From Streptomyces sp. MMBL 11-1 (GTDB lineage Bacteria > Actinomycetota > Actinomycetes > Streptomycetales > Streptomycetaceae), in contig NZ_CP117709.1 in NCBI RefSeq assembly GCF_028622875.1, forward strand, positions 5,707,001-5,771,000: 64,000 nt of DNA, read 5' to 3'. A program made the translations under genes and the position numbers. The notes beneath the pieces were generated by a model that was given only the letters and a program-made list of their open reading frames with translations, was not told the origin of the DNA and did no database searches. This document shows positions 30,105 to 39,094 of the stretch, piece by piece. The first letter of the stretch is position 1; each line of letters opens with the position of its first letter.

Positions 30105-31288
30105 CGGAGGTCCTTGCTCGTCTGCTCTCCGGCCGACGCGGCGGGAGAGGGCTCGGCCGGCGCGGCGGGAGAGGGCTCGGCCGGCGCGGCGGGAGAGGGC
30201 TCGGCCGGCGCGGGGGAGGGTACGGCGGGTACGGGGCTCCGGCCCGGCCCGGGCGGCGGCGGGGCGTACCAGCCCTCCTGCGGCACCTCCACCGGCTCGG
30301 GGTACACGAAGCCGTCGGCGCTCCCGTACGCCTCCTGGGGGAGCGGCTCCATGAGATGCGCCTTGGCGTCGTCCGTCGAGCGGTAGTCCACCAGGCCCTG
30401 CGTGAGGCGCATGTACGCCTCCTCCAGGGAGGCCTGGTGCGGCGACAGCTCCCAGAGCCGTACGTCGCACCCGTGGGCCAGGTCGCTGATCCGCGGCAGC
30501 GGCAGCCCGGTGACCCGCAGCGCCCCGCCCGGCTCCGTCATGACCCGGCCGCCCGCCTCGATGAGCGCGGCCGTCAGCTTCTGCCGCTCCTCGGGGCCGT
30601 CGTCCGGCACCCGGACCCGGGCGAAGTCGGCGGAGTTGGCGGAGATGAAGTCCGTGACGCTCATGTCGGAGAGCAGCCGGCCGCGCCCGATCACGATCAG
30701 ACGGTCGGCGGTGAGGGCCATCTCGCTCATCAGGTGCGAGGAGACGAAGACCGTACGCCCTTCGGCGGCGAGCGCCTTCATCAGATTGCGGACCCAGTGG
30801 ATGCCCTCCGGATCGAGACCGTTGACCGGCTCGTCGAACAGCAGCACCTGCGGATCGCCGAGCAGCGCGGCCGCGATCCCGAGCCGCTGCCCCATCCCGA
30901 GCGAGAAGCCCCGGGAGCGCTGCTTGGCGACGTCCTGGAGGCCGACGACGCCCAGCACCTCATCGACCCGGGCCGCCGGGATGCCGGCCAGCTGGGCCAG
31001 GGACAGCAGGTGGTTGCGGGCGGTGCGGCCGCCGTGCACGCCCTTGGCGTCCAGCAGCGCGCCCACCTGGCGCGGGGCGTTCGGCAGGTTGCGGTAGGGG
31101 TGGCCGCCGATCGTGACGTGACCTGCGGTGGGGCGGTCCAGGCCGAGGATCATGCGCATGGTCGTGGACTTGCCCGACCCGTTGGGACCGAGGAAGCCGG
31201 TGACGGCCCCCGGCCGCACCTGGAAGGAAAGGTCGTCCACGGCCGTCTTCGCGCCGTAGCGCTTGGTCAGGCCGACTGCCTCGATCAT
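30101..31288 (-). CDS. ABC transporter ATP-binding protein (first pair) with repeat tail
   Basis: This 395-residue ATPase energises the overlapping permease. It carries Walker A GPNGSGKST, the degenerate signature FSLGMGQRLGIA, Walker B VLLFDEPVNGLDPEG and the switch SSHLMSEM. The last 90 residues form a Pro-rich tail with three copies of PAEPSPAA, unlike the sister ATPase. The start ATG 31288 (IEAVGLTKRYG) matches the start of the second ATPase; an upstream in-frame GTG at 31339 is less likely. Confidence 0.92.
   Translation of the reverse strand: MIEAVGLTKRYGAKTAVDDLSFQVRPGAVTGFLGPNGSGKSTTMRMILGLDRPTAGHVTIGGHPYRNLPNAPRQVGALLDAKGVHGGRTARNHLLSLAQLAGIPAARVDEVLGVVGLQDVAKQRSRGFSLGMGQRLGIAAALLGDPQVLLFDEPVNGLDPEGIHWVRNLMKALAAEGRTVFVSSHLMSEMALTADRLIVIGRGRLLSDMSVTDFISANSADFARVRVPDDGPEERQKLTAALIEAGGRVMTEPGGALRVTGLPLPRISDLAHGCDVRLWELSPHQASLEEAYMRLTQGLVDYRSTDDAKAHLMEPLPQEAYGSADGFVYPEPVEVPQEGWYAPPPPGPGRSPVPAVPSPAPAEPSPAAPAEPSPAAPAEPSPAASAGEQTSKDLR
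30131..30214. repeat. 24-base tandem repeats inside the ABC ATPase gene
   Basis: Three consecutive 24-base copies (30131-30154, 30155-30178, 30179-30202) and a partial fourth carry the core GCGGGAGAGGGCTC. The unit is a multiple of three and encodes PAEPSPAA on the minus strand, so copy-number changes would keep the frame. Confidence 0.85.
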
Positions 31289-31437
31289 TCTCCAGCCCCA
31301 TCGACTCACTCTGTCGTCCGGGGCCCGGGCACCCGCCACGCACCCCCGTTGGAATTAGGAGGATAACCAGGCGCTGACGGTTCCGGCCAAGTTGAGCACA
31401 GCCCGCTACCGGGCCGTCACCGGTACCGGGGCGCCTC

Positions 31438-32217
31438 TCACGCGTCCCGGTTCTTCAGGACCAGCACGCCGCCGACCACCGCCGCCAGCACCCAGAGTGC
31501 CATGATCCCGAGCCCCGCCCAGGGGCCGTACGGGGCCGGATCGCTGTTCAGCGCCTCCGGGACGACCTGCATGATCTTCGAACCGGCCTGGTCGGGGAAG
31601 TACCGGGCGACGCTCTTGGCGCCCGGCACCGCCGCGAGGATCTGCGAGACCAGGAAGAAGAACGGCATCAGGATGCCGAGCGACAGCATGGAACTGCGCA
31701 GCATCGCCGCCACCCCCATGGAGAAGATCGCGATCAGCCCCATGTAGAGCCCGCCGCCCACCACCGCCCGCAGCACGTTCTCCGCGCCGAGGTCGGTGCC
31801 CCGGTCGCCGAGCATGGCCTGTCCGAGGAAGAACGAGACGAAGCTGGTGAGCAGCCCCACGACGAGGGCCAGCACCCCGGCGACCGTGATCTTGCCGAGG
31901 AGGAACGTCGCGCGCTGGGGCACCGCCGCCAGCGAGGTGCGGATCATGCCGGAGCTGTACTCGGTGCCGACGACGAGGACCCCGAACACCACCATGGCGA
32001 GCTGGCCGAGAACGGTCCCGGAGAAGCTGATGAAGGTCGGGTCGAACGTGGCCTGCTCGGCCTCGGAGAGGTCGTCGAACGTGGCGTTCAGCAGGGCGGC
32101 GAGCGCCGCGCCCATCGCGACCGTGACGACGAACGCGGAGATGAGGGTCCAGATGGTCGAGGAGACCGACCGGATCTTGGTCCATTCCGAGGTGAGAACC
32201 GCGGGTACCGATGCCAT
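31438..32217 (-). CDS. ABC-2-type transporter permease (second pair)
   Basis: This 259-residue, six-helix permease begins MASVPAVLTSEWTKIRSVSSTIWTL. It shares the loop EYSSGMIRTSLAAVPQRATFLLGK with the permease at 29253-30104, so the two pairs look like a tandem duplication. The start ATG 32217 lies four bases after the stop of its ATPase gene; an upstream in-frame start would lie inside the ATPase gene. The transported substrate is not evident. Confidence 0.9.
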   Translation of the reverse strand: MASVPAVLTSEWTKIRSVSSTIWTLISAFVVTVAMGAALAALLNATFDDLSEAEQATFDPTFISFSGTVLGQLAMVVFGVLVVGTEYSSGMIRTSLAAVPQRATFLLGKITVAGVLALVVGLLTSFVSFFLGQAMLGDRGTDLGAENVLRAVVGGGLYMGLIAIFSMGVAAMLRSSMLSLGILMPFFFLVSQILAAVPGAKSVARYFPDQAGSKIMQVVPEALNSDPAPYGPWAGLGIMALWVLAAVVGGVLVLKNRDA

Positions 32218-32221
32218 GTCG

Positions 32222-33217
32222 TCACGCCCCCTTGCCGTCGGTGCCGTCGGGCTTGTTCCAGTTCTCGCCCCAGCCGGCCCCCACCGGTGGCGGTTCGGCC
32301 GCCGGGCCCGGCTCCCCATGGGCGTGGTACTCCACCGAACCGGCGGTCATCTGCATGAACGCCTCTTCCAGGGAGGCCCGCTGGGAGCTCAGCTCGTGCA
32401 GCACCAGGTGGTGCCGGGCGGCCAGCTCGCCCAACTCCTCGGTGGTGGCGCCGTCGATCTCCAGGACGCCGCCCGCCGTCTCCACGGCGGTGTAACCCTC
32501 CTGGTGCAGCACGTCCCGCAGCCGCTCCTGCTGCGGGGAGCGCAGCCGCGCGTAGCTGCGGGAGTTCTCGTGGATGAAGTCCGCCATCGAGGTGTCGGCG
32601 AGCAGCTTGCCCTGGCCGATCACGATCAAATGGTCGGCGGTCAGCGCCATTTCGCTCATCAGGTGGGAGGAGACGAAGATCGTCCGGCCCTCCGAGGCGA
32701 GCGCCTTCATCAGATTGCGGATCCAGTGGATGCCCTCGGGGTCCAGCCCGTTGACCGGCTCGTCGAACATCAGGATCTCGGGATCGCCCAGCAGCGCCGA
32801 CGCGATGCCGAGCCGCTGGCCCATGCCGAGGGAGAAGCCCTTGGACTTCTTCCTCGCCACCGCGCTCAGGCCGACCATGTCGAGGACCTCGTCGACCCGG
32901 CTGCTGGGGATGCGGTTGCTCTGCGCCAGGCACAGCAGGTTGTTGTACGCGCTGCGGCCGCCGTGCATCGCCTTGGCGTCGAGGAGCGCCCCGATGTACT
33001 TCAGCGGTTCCTGGAGATCGCGGTAGTGCTTGCCGTCGATGCGCACCGTACCGCTGGTCGGGTTGTCGAGATCGAGCATCATCCGCATCGTGGTGGACTT
33101 ACCTGCCCCGTTCGGGCCGAGGAAGCCGGTCACGATGCCCGGTCTGACCTGGCACGACAGATGATCGACGGCGACCTTGCTGCCGAATCGTTTGGTGAGT
33201 CCCTCGAGCTCGATCAT
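32222..33217 (-). CDS. ABC transporter ATP-binding protein (second pair)
   Basis: This 331-residue ATPase carries Walker A GPNGAGKST, signature FSLGMGQRLGIA, Walker B LMFDEPVNGLDPEG and SSHLMSEM, nearly identical to those of the ATPase at 30101-31288. The C terminus is short and Gly/Pro-rich, without the repeat tail. The four genes run in the same direction, in the order ATPase-permease, then ATPase-permease, with about 110-150 bases between the pairs. Confidence 0.93.
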   Translation of the reverse strand: MIELEGLTKRFGSKVAVDHLSCQVRPGIVTGFLGPNGAGKSTTMRMMLDLDNPTSGTVRIDGKHYRDLQEPLKYIGALLDAKAMHGGRSAYNNLLCLAQSNRIPSSRVDEVLDMVGLSAVARKKSKGFSLGMGQRLGIASALLGDPEILMFDEPVNGLDPEGIHWIRNLMKALASEGRTIFVSSHLMSEMALTADHLIVIGQGKLLADTSMADFIHENSRSYARLRSPQQERLRDVLHQEGYTAVETAGGVLEIDGATTEELGELAARHHLVLHELSSQRASLEEAFMQMTAGSVEYHAHGEPGPAAEPPPVGAGWGENWNKPDGTDGKGA

Positions 33218-33301
33218 GCGTTCACGCTAGAACGCCCGAGCGCCCGGCGCCACCACAAAGGCGGAACCGGGCGCACGCGGGGGCCCTACACGCGCCGGGG
33301 G

Positions 33302-34240
33302 TCAGCGGGTCTGCTGGGCCGGGACGCCGCGGGTGGCGGAATCGTCCTCCGCCGGGGAACCGGCCGCGGCCACGGCGGCGCCGGTCAGCGTCGCCAGCAT
33401 CTCGCGGACGTTGGTGAGCTGCGCGTTGATCGAGTCGCGGCGGTTGGTGAGCGCCGCCAGCTCGCGCTCCGATTCGCTGCGGATCCGGTCGGCCTTGGCG
33501 TTGGCGTCGGCGACGATGTCCTCGGCCTGGCGCTGCGCGGTCTCCACCGTCTGGCGGGCCCGGCGCTCGGCGTCCGTGCGGAGCTTCTCGGCCTCCAGGC
33601 GGAGCTGCTCGGCACGGTGCTCGATCTCGGCGAGACGCTTCTCGGCCTTGGCCTGACGGGACGCGAGGTCGCGCTCCGACTGCTCGCGGCGCTTGGCGAG
33701 GTTGGTCTCGAAGTCGGCCGCGGCCTGGGCGGCCTTGGCGCGGGTCTCCTCGAAGAGGGCGTCGGCCTCCTCGCGCTTCTGCTGGGCGTCCTTCTGGGCG
33801 TCGGTGCGCAGCGTGTTCGCCTCGCCCTGGGCCTTCTCGACGATGCGGACGCCCTCGTCCTCGGCCTTCGCCTTGCGCTCGGCGGCGAACGACTCGGCGT
33901 CGTTGCGCACCTGCTGGGCCGCCGACTCGGCCAGCTCACGGTGCTGCTCGGCCGCGCGACGGGCCTCCTCGCGCAGGTCCTTGGCCTCCTCCTCGGCGAG
34001 GCGGAGAATCTTCTCGACACGGGCACCGAGACCGGCGTACGACGGCTCGGCGTCGTTTACCTGGGCCTGGGCGTTCTGCGTCTCGAGGTGAAGCTCCTCG
34101 ATGCGCTTTTCCAGAGAGGTGATTCGGGCCAGAGCGCTGTCACGGTCGGCGACGAGCTTGCTGATGCGGTCGTCCACCTGACCGCGGTCGTAGCCACGTC
34201 GCACGAGCTCGAAGCCGAAGGGGGAGGAAGGGTCACTCAT
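33302..34240 (-). CDS. filP: Intermediate-filament-like coiled-coil protein FilP
   Basis: This 312-residue protein is almost entirely coiled coil, with a short N-terminal head MSDPSSPFGFELVRRGYDRGQVDDRI that is typical of DivIVA-related Streptomyces proteins. FilP forms a cytoskeletal network near growing hyphal tips that stiffens the hypha and interacts with DivIVA and Scy. Length and the position directly downstream of scy match SCO5396 of S. coelicolor (from memory). The start ATG 34240 is chosen for this conserved head; the longer reading to 34294 adds an unlikely 18 residues. Older databases call it a cellulose-binding protein. Confidence 0.93.
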   Translation of the reverse strand: MSDPSSPFGFELVRRGYDRGQVDDRISKLVADRDSALARITSLEKRIEELHLETQNAQAQVNDAEPSYAGLGARVEKILRLAEEEAKDLREEARRAAEQHRELAESAAQQVRNDAESFAAERKAKAEDEGVRIVEKAQGEANTLRTDAQKDAQQKREEADALFEETRAKAAQAAADFETNLAKRREQSERDLASRQAKAEKRLAEIEHRAEQLRLEAEKLRTDAERRARQTVETAQRQAEDIVADANAKADRIRSESERELAALTNRRDSINAQLTNVREMLATLTGAAVAAAGSPAEDDSATRGVPAQQTR

Positions 34241-34421
34241 GAGGTTCCTGTCGAATGAGACCGGTGAGGTGATAGAGGGAATCCTAGGGGCCATGGCGGC
34301 GTGTCAGCGTGCAGATGCCGGTTTGATCTGGAGAATGACACCCCTTTTGAGTGGCTGACCCCCGGCGCGCTTGCCACTGAGGGTTGAATGTCCATGACGA
34401 AGCGCGGCGCACGCGGACCGG

Positions 34422-37400
34422 CTACCGCTCGGACGACTTACCCCCCGATCGCGTGCCCGCCGCCGCCGGAGTCTTGGCGCTCCCCGCGGCGCCGCCGGCC
34501 GGTTTCCCGCCCCCGGTCGGGGACTCGAAAGACTCCAACGCCTCCAGCACGTCCTGGACACGGGAGATCTCCGCGTTGATGTCCTCGCGCCTGCGCACCA
34601 GGACGTCCAGCTCGCGCTTGCCCTCGTCGACCGTCTGCTCGGCCTCGGCCTCGGCGTCGGCGCGCAGCTTCTCCGCCTCGCGGATCAGCCCGGCCTTCTT
34701 GGCCTCGGCCTCCTTCAGCAGCGACTCGGCCCGTTTCACCGCGGCGATACGAACCTTGCTCGCCTCCGAATTGGCCTGGGCCATCAGCTCCTTGGCCTTC
34801 GCCTCGGCCTCGTCGCGCTGCTCGGTCGCCGCCTTCATCAGGTTGTCGACGCGCTCGCCGGCGGTCTTCATCTGCTCGGACGTCTCCCGGCGAGCCCGCT
34901 CGTGCAGCTCCTCGATCTCGCTCTCCAGCCGGGCCCGCAGCTCCTCGGCCCGGTCCCGGATCGCCGTCGCGTCGCGCCGCGCGCCGACGAGCAGTTCGTC
35001 GGCGTCGGCACGGGCGCGCTCGACCAGGGTGTTGCCCTCGACGGTCGCCTCCGAGGTGATGCGCACGGCCTCCTTGCGGGCCGCGCCCACCATCGTGTCG
35101 GCCTGCCCCTCGGCCTCGGTGGCCGTACGCAGCGCCTCTTCCCGCGCCTTGTTGATGAGCTGGTCCGCCTGCTCGGCCGCGTCCGCCCGGCGCTTGGCCG
35201 CCGCCTCGCGGGCCTCGTCCAGCACCCGGTCCGCCTCCTGGCGCGCCTCCGAACGCAGCTCCTCGGCCGCCGACTCCGCCTCCGCGCGCAGCCGTTCCGT
35301 CTCCTCGCGGGTACGGGCCGCGTGTTCCTGCGCGGAGCCGAGCCGCTCGGCCGCCTCCGCGCGCAGCCGCTCGGCCTCGTCGGTCGCCTCGGCCAGCATC
35401 CGGTCCGCCTGCTCGGTGGACTCGGCCCGGCGGCGGTTGGCCTCCGTGGTGGCCTCGACGACGAGCTGCTCGGAGGCCTGGGCCGCCTCGTTGCGGATGC
35501 GTTCGCTCTCGTTGGCCGCCTCGGCCATCAGCCGGTCCGACTGGGCCGCCGCCTCCGAACGGATCCGGTTGGCGTCCTGCCGGGCCTCGGCACGGGCCTT
35601 CGACGCGTCCTGCTCCGCCGACGCCAGCGCGTCGGACGCCTCGGTGCGCATCCGCTGGCTGTACTCGGAGGTGTCCGCGCGCAGCCGCTCCGACTCGCTG
35701 ATCGCCTCGGAGACCGTACGTTCGGCCAGTGCCTTCGCAGCGTCGGTCTCCTCCTCGGCCTCCCGGCGGAGACGGGCCGCCTCCTCGTTCGCCTCGCCGC
35801 GCAGCCGGACCGCGTCCTCGGAGGCACGCTCCCGCTCCGCGTGCGCGTCGGCGCGGACCCGGTCCGCCTCCTCCTGCGCCTCGCTCCGGGTGCGCTCCGC
35901 GACATGCTCCGCCGTCGAACGCAGCCCGGCGATCTCCTCCTCGGCCTGCTCCTGCAGACCCGCGACGGAGTCCCGTACCTGCTGGGCCGTCTGCTCCGCC
36001 GTCGAGACCAGCTCGGCCGCCCGGGCGTCCGCCTCCTCGACGAGCCGGTCCGCCTCGGCCTGGGCCTCCTCGACCCGCTTGCGGGCGGAGGCGAGCAGCT
36101 CCTCGCTCTGCTCGCGGGCCCGCTCGCGCTCCTGCTCCGCCTCGGTCCGGGCCGCGCCGAGGATCTCCTCGGCCTCCCGGCGGCGGCGCGTGGCCTCCTC
36201 CTGGGCGGCGGCCAGCGCCTCGGCGGCCTCGGCGGCGACCCGCTCGGCGGCGGCCGCGGCCTCCGCGCGCACCCGGTCGGCGCTCTCCTGCGCCTCGGAC
36301 CTGAGCCGCTCCGCCTCGGCGGCGGCCTCGCCGCGCAGCCGGACGGCGACGCTCTCGCCCTCGGCACGGGACTGGGCGGCGTCGGCGGCGGCCTCGTCGC
36401 GCAGCCGCTCGGCCTCCGCCACGGCCTGCTCGGTCAGTGCCTGGGCCCGCTCGGCGGCCTCCGCGCGCTGCCGCTCGGACTCCTCGCTCGTCTCGCGACG
36501 GATCCGCTCGGCCTGGGTCCGGGCCTCGCCGAGCGCCTCCTCGGCGGCGGCGAGCTTCGCCTCGGCCTCGGTGTGCAGCCGGGTCAGCTCGTCGGCCGCC
36601 TCGGCCTGCCGGGCGGCGACGCCGCGCTCGGTCTCCTCGCGCAGCTCGGTCGCGGCCCGCTCGGCCGCCTCCGTGACGGCCGCCGCCTGCTCCTCGGCGT
36701 CGGCCCGCAGCTTGTCGGCCTCGGTCCGGGTGCGCTCCAGCGTCTCCTCGGCCTGCTTGCGCAGGGTCGCGGCCCGCTCGGCGGCCTCGGTGCGGATGCG
36801 CTCGCTCTCGCCGTTCGCCTTGGTGCGCAGCTCGTCCGCGTCGGAGCGGGCCTCGGTCAGCAGCTCCTCCGCGGTGCGGGCCCCCTCCTCCAGCTGCTGG
36901 ACCGCCTCGCGGCGGGCCTCGCCCCGGATCCGCTCGCCCTCGGCGACCGCCTCGGAGCGCAGCGTCTCGGCCTCGCCGCGCAGCCGGCGGGCCTCCTCCT
37001 GGAGCTCGACCGTCTTGGCCCGGTACTCCTTGGTGTCGTCCTTGGCCGCGCCCTTGAGCTCGTCGGCCTGCTCGGCGGCCTCGCCGCGCAGGCGGTCCGC
37101 CTCGGCCTCCGCCTCGCGGCGGATCCGCTCGGCCTCCTCGCTCGCCGCCTTCGTGGTCGACTTCGCGTCCTCGGCGGCCTTGGTGAGCACCTCCTCGGCG
37201 CTGCGGGCCGCCTTCGCCAGCTGGGCGGCGGCGTCCTCGGCGGCGACCGTACGGGCCTTCTCGCCCGCCTCGGCGACCAGCCGCTCCGCCTCGGCGCGGG
37301 CGTCGACGAGGGCCTGTTCGGCCTCCTCCTTCAGCGCCTCGGTGCTCTTGGTGGCCTCGCCGACCAGCCGGGCGATCTCCGACTTGGCCGTACGGGTGCG

Positions 37401-38315
37401 CTGTTCGTTCTGCGACTCGGCGGCGGCCAGCTGCTTGGCGGCGGCGTCCTTGGCCTCGGAGAGGAGCTTCTCGGCCTCCAGACGGGACTCGCGCAGCCGG
37501 GTCTCGGCCTCCGAGAGGCGCTGCTCGGCGGACCGGTTCAGCTCGGCGGTCCGCTGGCGGGCCTGGTCGGTCTCCGCGGTCGTGCTGGAACGCAGCTGCT
37601 CCGCGTGGCTGGTGGCCTCCTGCGCCTGGGCGGTGGCGGCACCGAGGAGACGCTCGGCGTCCTTGCGGGCGCGCAGCAGGATCGCCTCGGCCTCGGCCCT
37701 GGCGGTCTCGGTCTCCGAGCCGGTACGCCGACGGGTCTCCTCGGCCAGCCGGGCGGCCTCGTCGCGGGCGGCGGCCAGCGCCTGCTCCGCCTCGGCGCGG
37801 GACTCCTCCAGCAGCCGGCGGGCCTGCGACTCGGTGCGGGCGCGCAGCTGTTCGGCCCAGGCGACGTTCTCGTTGACGTGGGACTCGACGGTCTGGCGGC
37901 GTTCCGCCAGCTCCTGGTCGAGCCGCTGTCTGCGCTGGACGGCCTCGGCGTGCAACTCGGCCTGCAGGCGCGCCTGGTGCTCGGCGTGCTCCTGCAGGAT
38001 CCGCTGCGTCTGGGCGCGGGCCTCGCGCAGCTCGCGCTCGGCGTCACTGCGCATCTGCTCGGCCTGGACCTGCGCGTTCCGCAGCATCTGCTCGGCCTGG
38101 TAGCCGAGGTCAGCGCTGTCGTAGGCGGGGCGGGTGGCGAGATTGCGCCGGGCCTCGTGCAGCTTCGCACGCAAGACCTCGACCTGGTAACCGAGGTCCT
38201 CGGCGTGCTGGACGGCCTTCTCCCGGTCGGTCCTCAGCCGGTCCATCTCGGCCTCGAACCGCGAGAGATGGTCGTCTTCAGCCCGGTGGCTCTCCTGGCG
38301 TTCGTAGCCCCGCAC
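34422..38315 (-). CDS. scy: Polar scaffold protein Scy (1297-residue coiled coil)
   Basis: This very long protein of 1297 residues is almost wholly Ala/Glu/Arg-rich coiled coil. Its N terminus (MRGYERQESHRAEDDHLSRF, then a motif with EMDRLRTDREKA) and size match Scy, which nucleates new tip-organising centres with DivIVA and FilP. The coil is built on the hendecad-based 51-residue repeat reported for this family, and short Glu-Ala-Glu-Arg-like units recur throughout. The start is GTG 38315. The C-terminal 40 residues are Gly/Pro/Ser-rich. filP follows 180 bases later. The equally long open frames on the other strand are by-products of this repetitive, GC-rich code. Confidence 0.94.
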   Translation of the reverse strand: MRGYERQESHRAEDDHLSRFEAEMDRLRTDREKAVQHAEDLGYQVEVLRAKLHEARRNLATRPAYDSADLGYQAEQMLRNAQVQAEQMRSDAERELREARAQTQRILQEHAEHQARLQAELHAEAVQRRQRLDQELAERRQTVESHVNENVAWAEQLRARTESQARRLLEESRAEAEQALAAARDEAARLAEETRRRTGSETETARAEAEAILLRARKDAERLLGAATAQAQEATSHAEQLRSSTTAETDQARQRTAELNRSAEQRLSEAETRLRESRLEAEKLLSEAKDAAAKQLAAAESQNEQRTRTAKSEIARLVGEATKSTEALKEEAEQALVDARAEAERLVAEAGEKARTVAAEDAAAQLAKAARSAEEVLTKAAEDAKSTTKAASEEAERIRREAEAEADRLRGEAAEQADELKGAAKDDTKEYRAKTVELQEEARRLRGEAETLRSEAVAEGERIRGEARREAVQQLEEGARTAEELLTEARSDADELRTKANGESERIRTEAAERAATLRKQAEETLERTRTEADKLRADAEEQAAAVTEAAERAATELREETERGVAARQAEAADELTRLHTEAEAKLAAAEEALGEARTQAERIRRETSEESERQRAEAAERAQALTEQAVAEAERLRDEAAADAAQSRAEGESVAVRLRGEAAAEAERLRSEAQESADRVRAEAAAAAERVAAEAAEALAAAQEEATRRRREAEEILGAARTEAEQERERAREQSEELLASARKRVEEAQAEADRLVEEADARAAELVSTAEQTAQQVRDSVAGLQEQAEEEIAGLRSTAEHVAERTRSEAQEEADRVRADAHAERERASEDAVRLRGEANEEAARLRREAEEETDAAKALAERTVSEAISESERLRADTSEYSQRMRTEASDALASAEQDASKARAEARQDANRIRSEAAAQSDRLMAEAANESERIRNEAAQASEQLVVEATTEANRRRAESTEQADRMLAEATDEAERLRAEAAERLGSAQEHAARTREETERLRAEAESAAEELRSEARQEADRVLDEAREAAAKRRADAAEQADQLINKAREEALRTATEAEGQADTMVGAARKEAVRITSEATVEGNTLVERARADADELLVGARRDATAIRDRAEELRARLESEIEELHERARRETSEQMKTAGERVDNLMKAATEQRDEAEAKAKELMAQANSEASKVRIAAVKRAESLLKEAEAKKAGLIREAEKLRADAEAEAEQTVDEGKRELDVLVRRREDINAEISRVQDVLEALESFESPTGGGKPAGGAAGSAKTPAAAGTRSGGKSSER

Positions 38316-38520
38316 TGCGCGGTCCCATCCTTCCCCGAGCTCTCAACTTCTTTCGAGCAGGGGAGACCCCAACCCTGGTCGCAACTCTCCGCACGCACAC
38401 TGTCTCGTCGACGCGCGGTCCCCCGGGGAAATGGTGACAGACGAACGACGAGGACGCGGTACGGCCCCGACCCGGCCCCGGCCCGGAAACGCCCACTCTA
38501 CCGGGCCGGGTATGCGGTGG

Positions 38521-38949
38521 TCAGTGCTCCGCCCTGCTCGTGACCAGTTCGGTGAGGACGCCGTGGCAGTCCTTGGGGTGCAGGAACGTGATCCGGGACC
38601 CCATCGACCCCGTCCTGGGCTCGTCGTACAGCACCCGGACGCCCTTCTCGCGGATGTCCGCCGCGTCCCCGTCCACGTCCTCCGTGCCGAAGGCGATGTG
38701 GTGCACGCCCTCCCCGTTCTTCGCCAGCCACTTGCCGACCGCCGAATCCTCCCGGGTGGGCTCCAGCAACTGGAGGTACGAAGCACCGCCGTCCGAGGTC
38801 TCGTTGATCTTGAGCATGGCCTCCCGGACCCCCTGCTCCTCGTTGGTCTCGCTGTGGAACACCTCGAATCCGTACGTGGCACGGTAGAACTCCACCGTCT
38901 TGTCCAGGTCGAAACAGGCGATACCGATGTGGTCGATGCGCGTCAGCAT
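38521..38949 (-). CDS. mce: Methylmalonyl-CoA epimerase
   Basis: This 142-residue VOC-fold enzyme interconverts (S)- and (R)-methylmalonyl-CoA. The metal ligands are visible as His in RIDHIGIACFD, His in GVHHIAFGT and Glu in GVLTELV, with the ASYLQLLEPT strand between. The start ATG 38949 (MLTRIDHIGI) matches the family N terminus; a GTG at 38985 would add 12 residues. It is divergent from the thiolase gene, and with meaB it forms a small acyl-CoA block. Confidence 0.95.
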   Translation of the reverse strand: MLTRIDHIGIACFDLDKTVEFYRATYGFEVFHSETNEEQGVREAMLKINETSDGGASYLQLLEPTREDSAVGKWLAKNGEGVHHIAFGTEDVDGDAADIREKGVRVLYDEPRTGSMGSRITFLHPKDCHGVLTELVTSRAEH

Positions 38950-39045
38950 GGATTCAGCATGGCCGCGCTCCGACGCTCCCGCCACGGTTACCCAACGTGC
39001 GCGCCGTCACACCGGTTGCCGGATGACGGGCGCGGTACCTCTCAG

Positions 39046-39057
39046 TACATTCATGTA
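39046..39057. promoter_or_regulatory. Short palindrome in the mce/thiolase divergent promoter
   Basis: TACAT (39046-39050) and ATGTA (39053-39057) form an inverted repeat with TC between. It lies in the 145-base gap between divergent genes in one of the few AT-rich patches, so it may be an operator or a -10 element. Confidence 0.35.
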
Positions 39058-39094
39058 AACCCTCGTTCACATCCGATCCCAAGGGGCCGTGCCC

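Noticed and set aside
30131..30214. Possible CRISPR or mobile repeat array
   Set aside because: The units are direct tandem repeats without spacers, lie inside a coding region and keep its frame.
34384..38543. Two plus-strand open frames of over 1200 codons opposite scy
   Set aside because: Their Ser/Arg- or Leu/Gly-rich repetitive content is what the other strand of an Ala/Glu/Arg repeat code gives in high-GC DNA; neither has a start region or a domain that makes sense.
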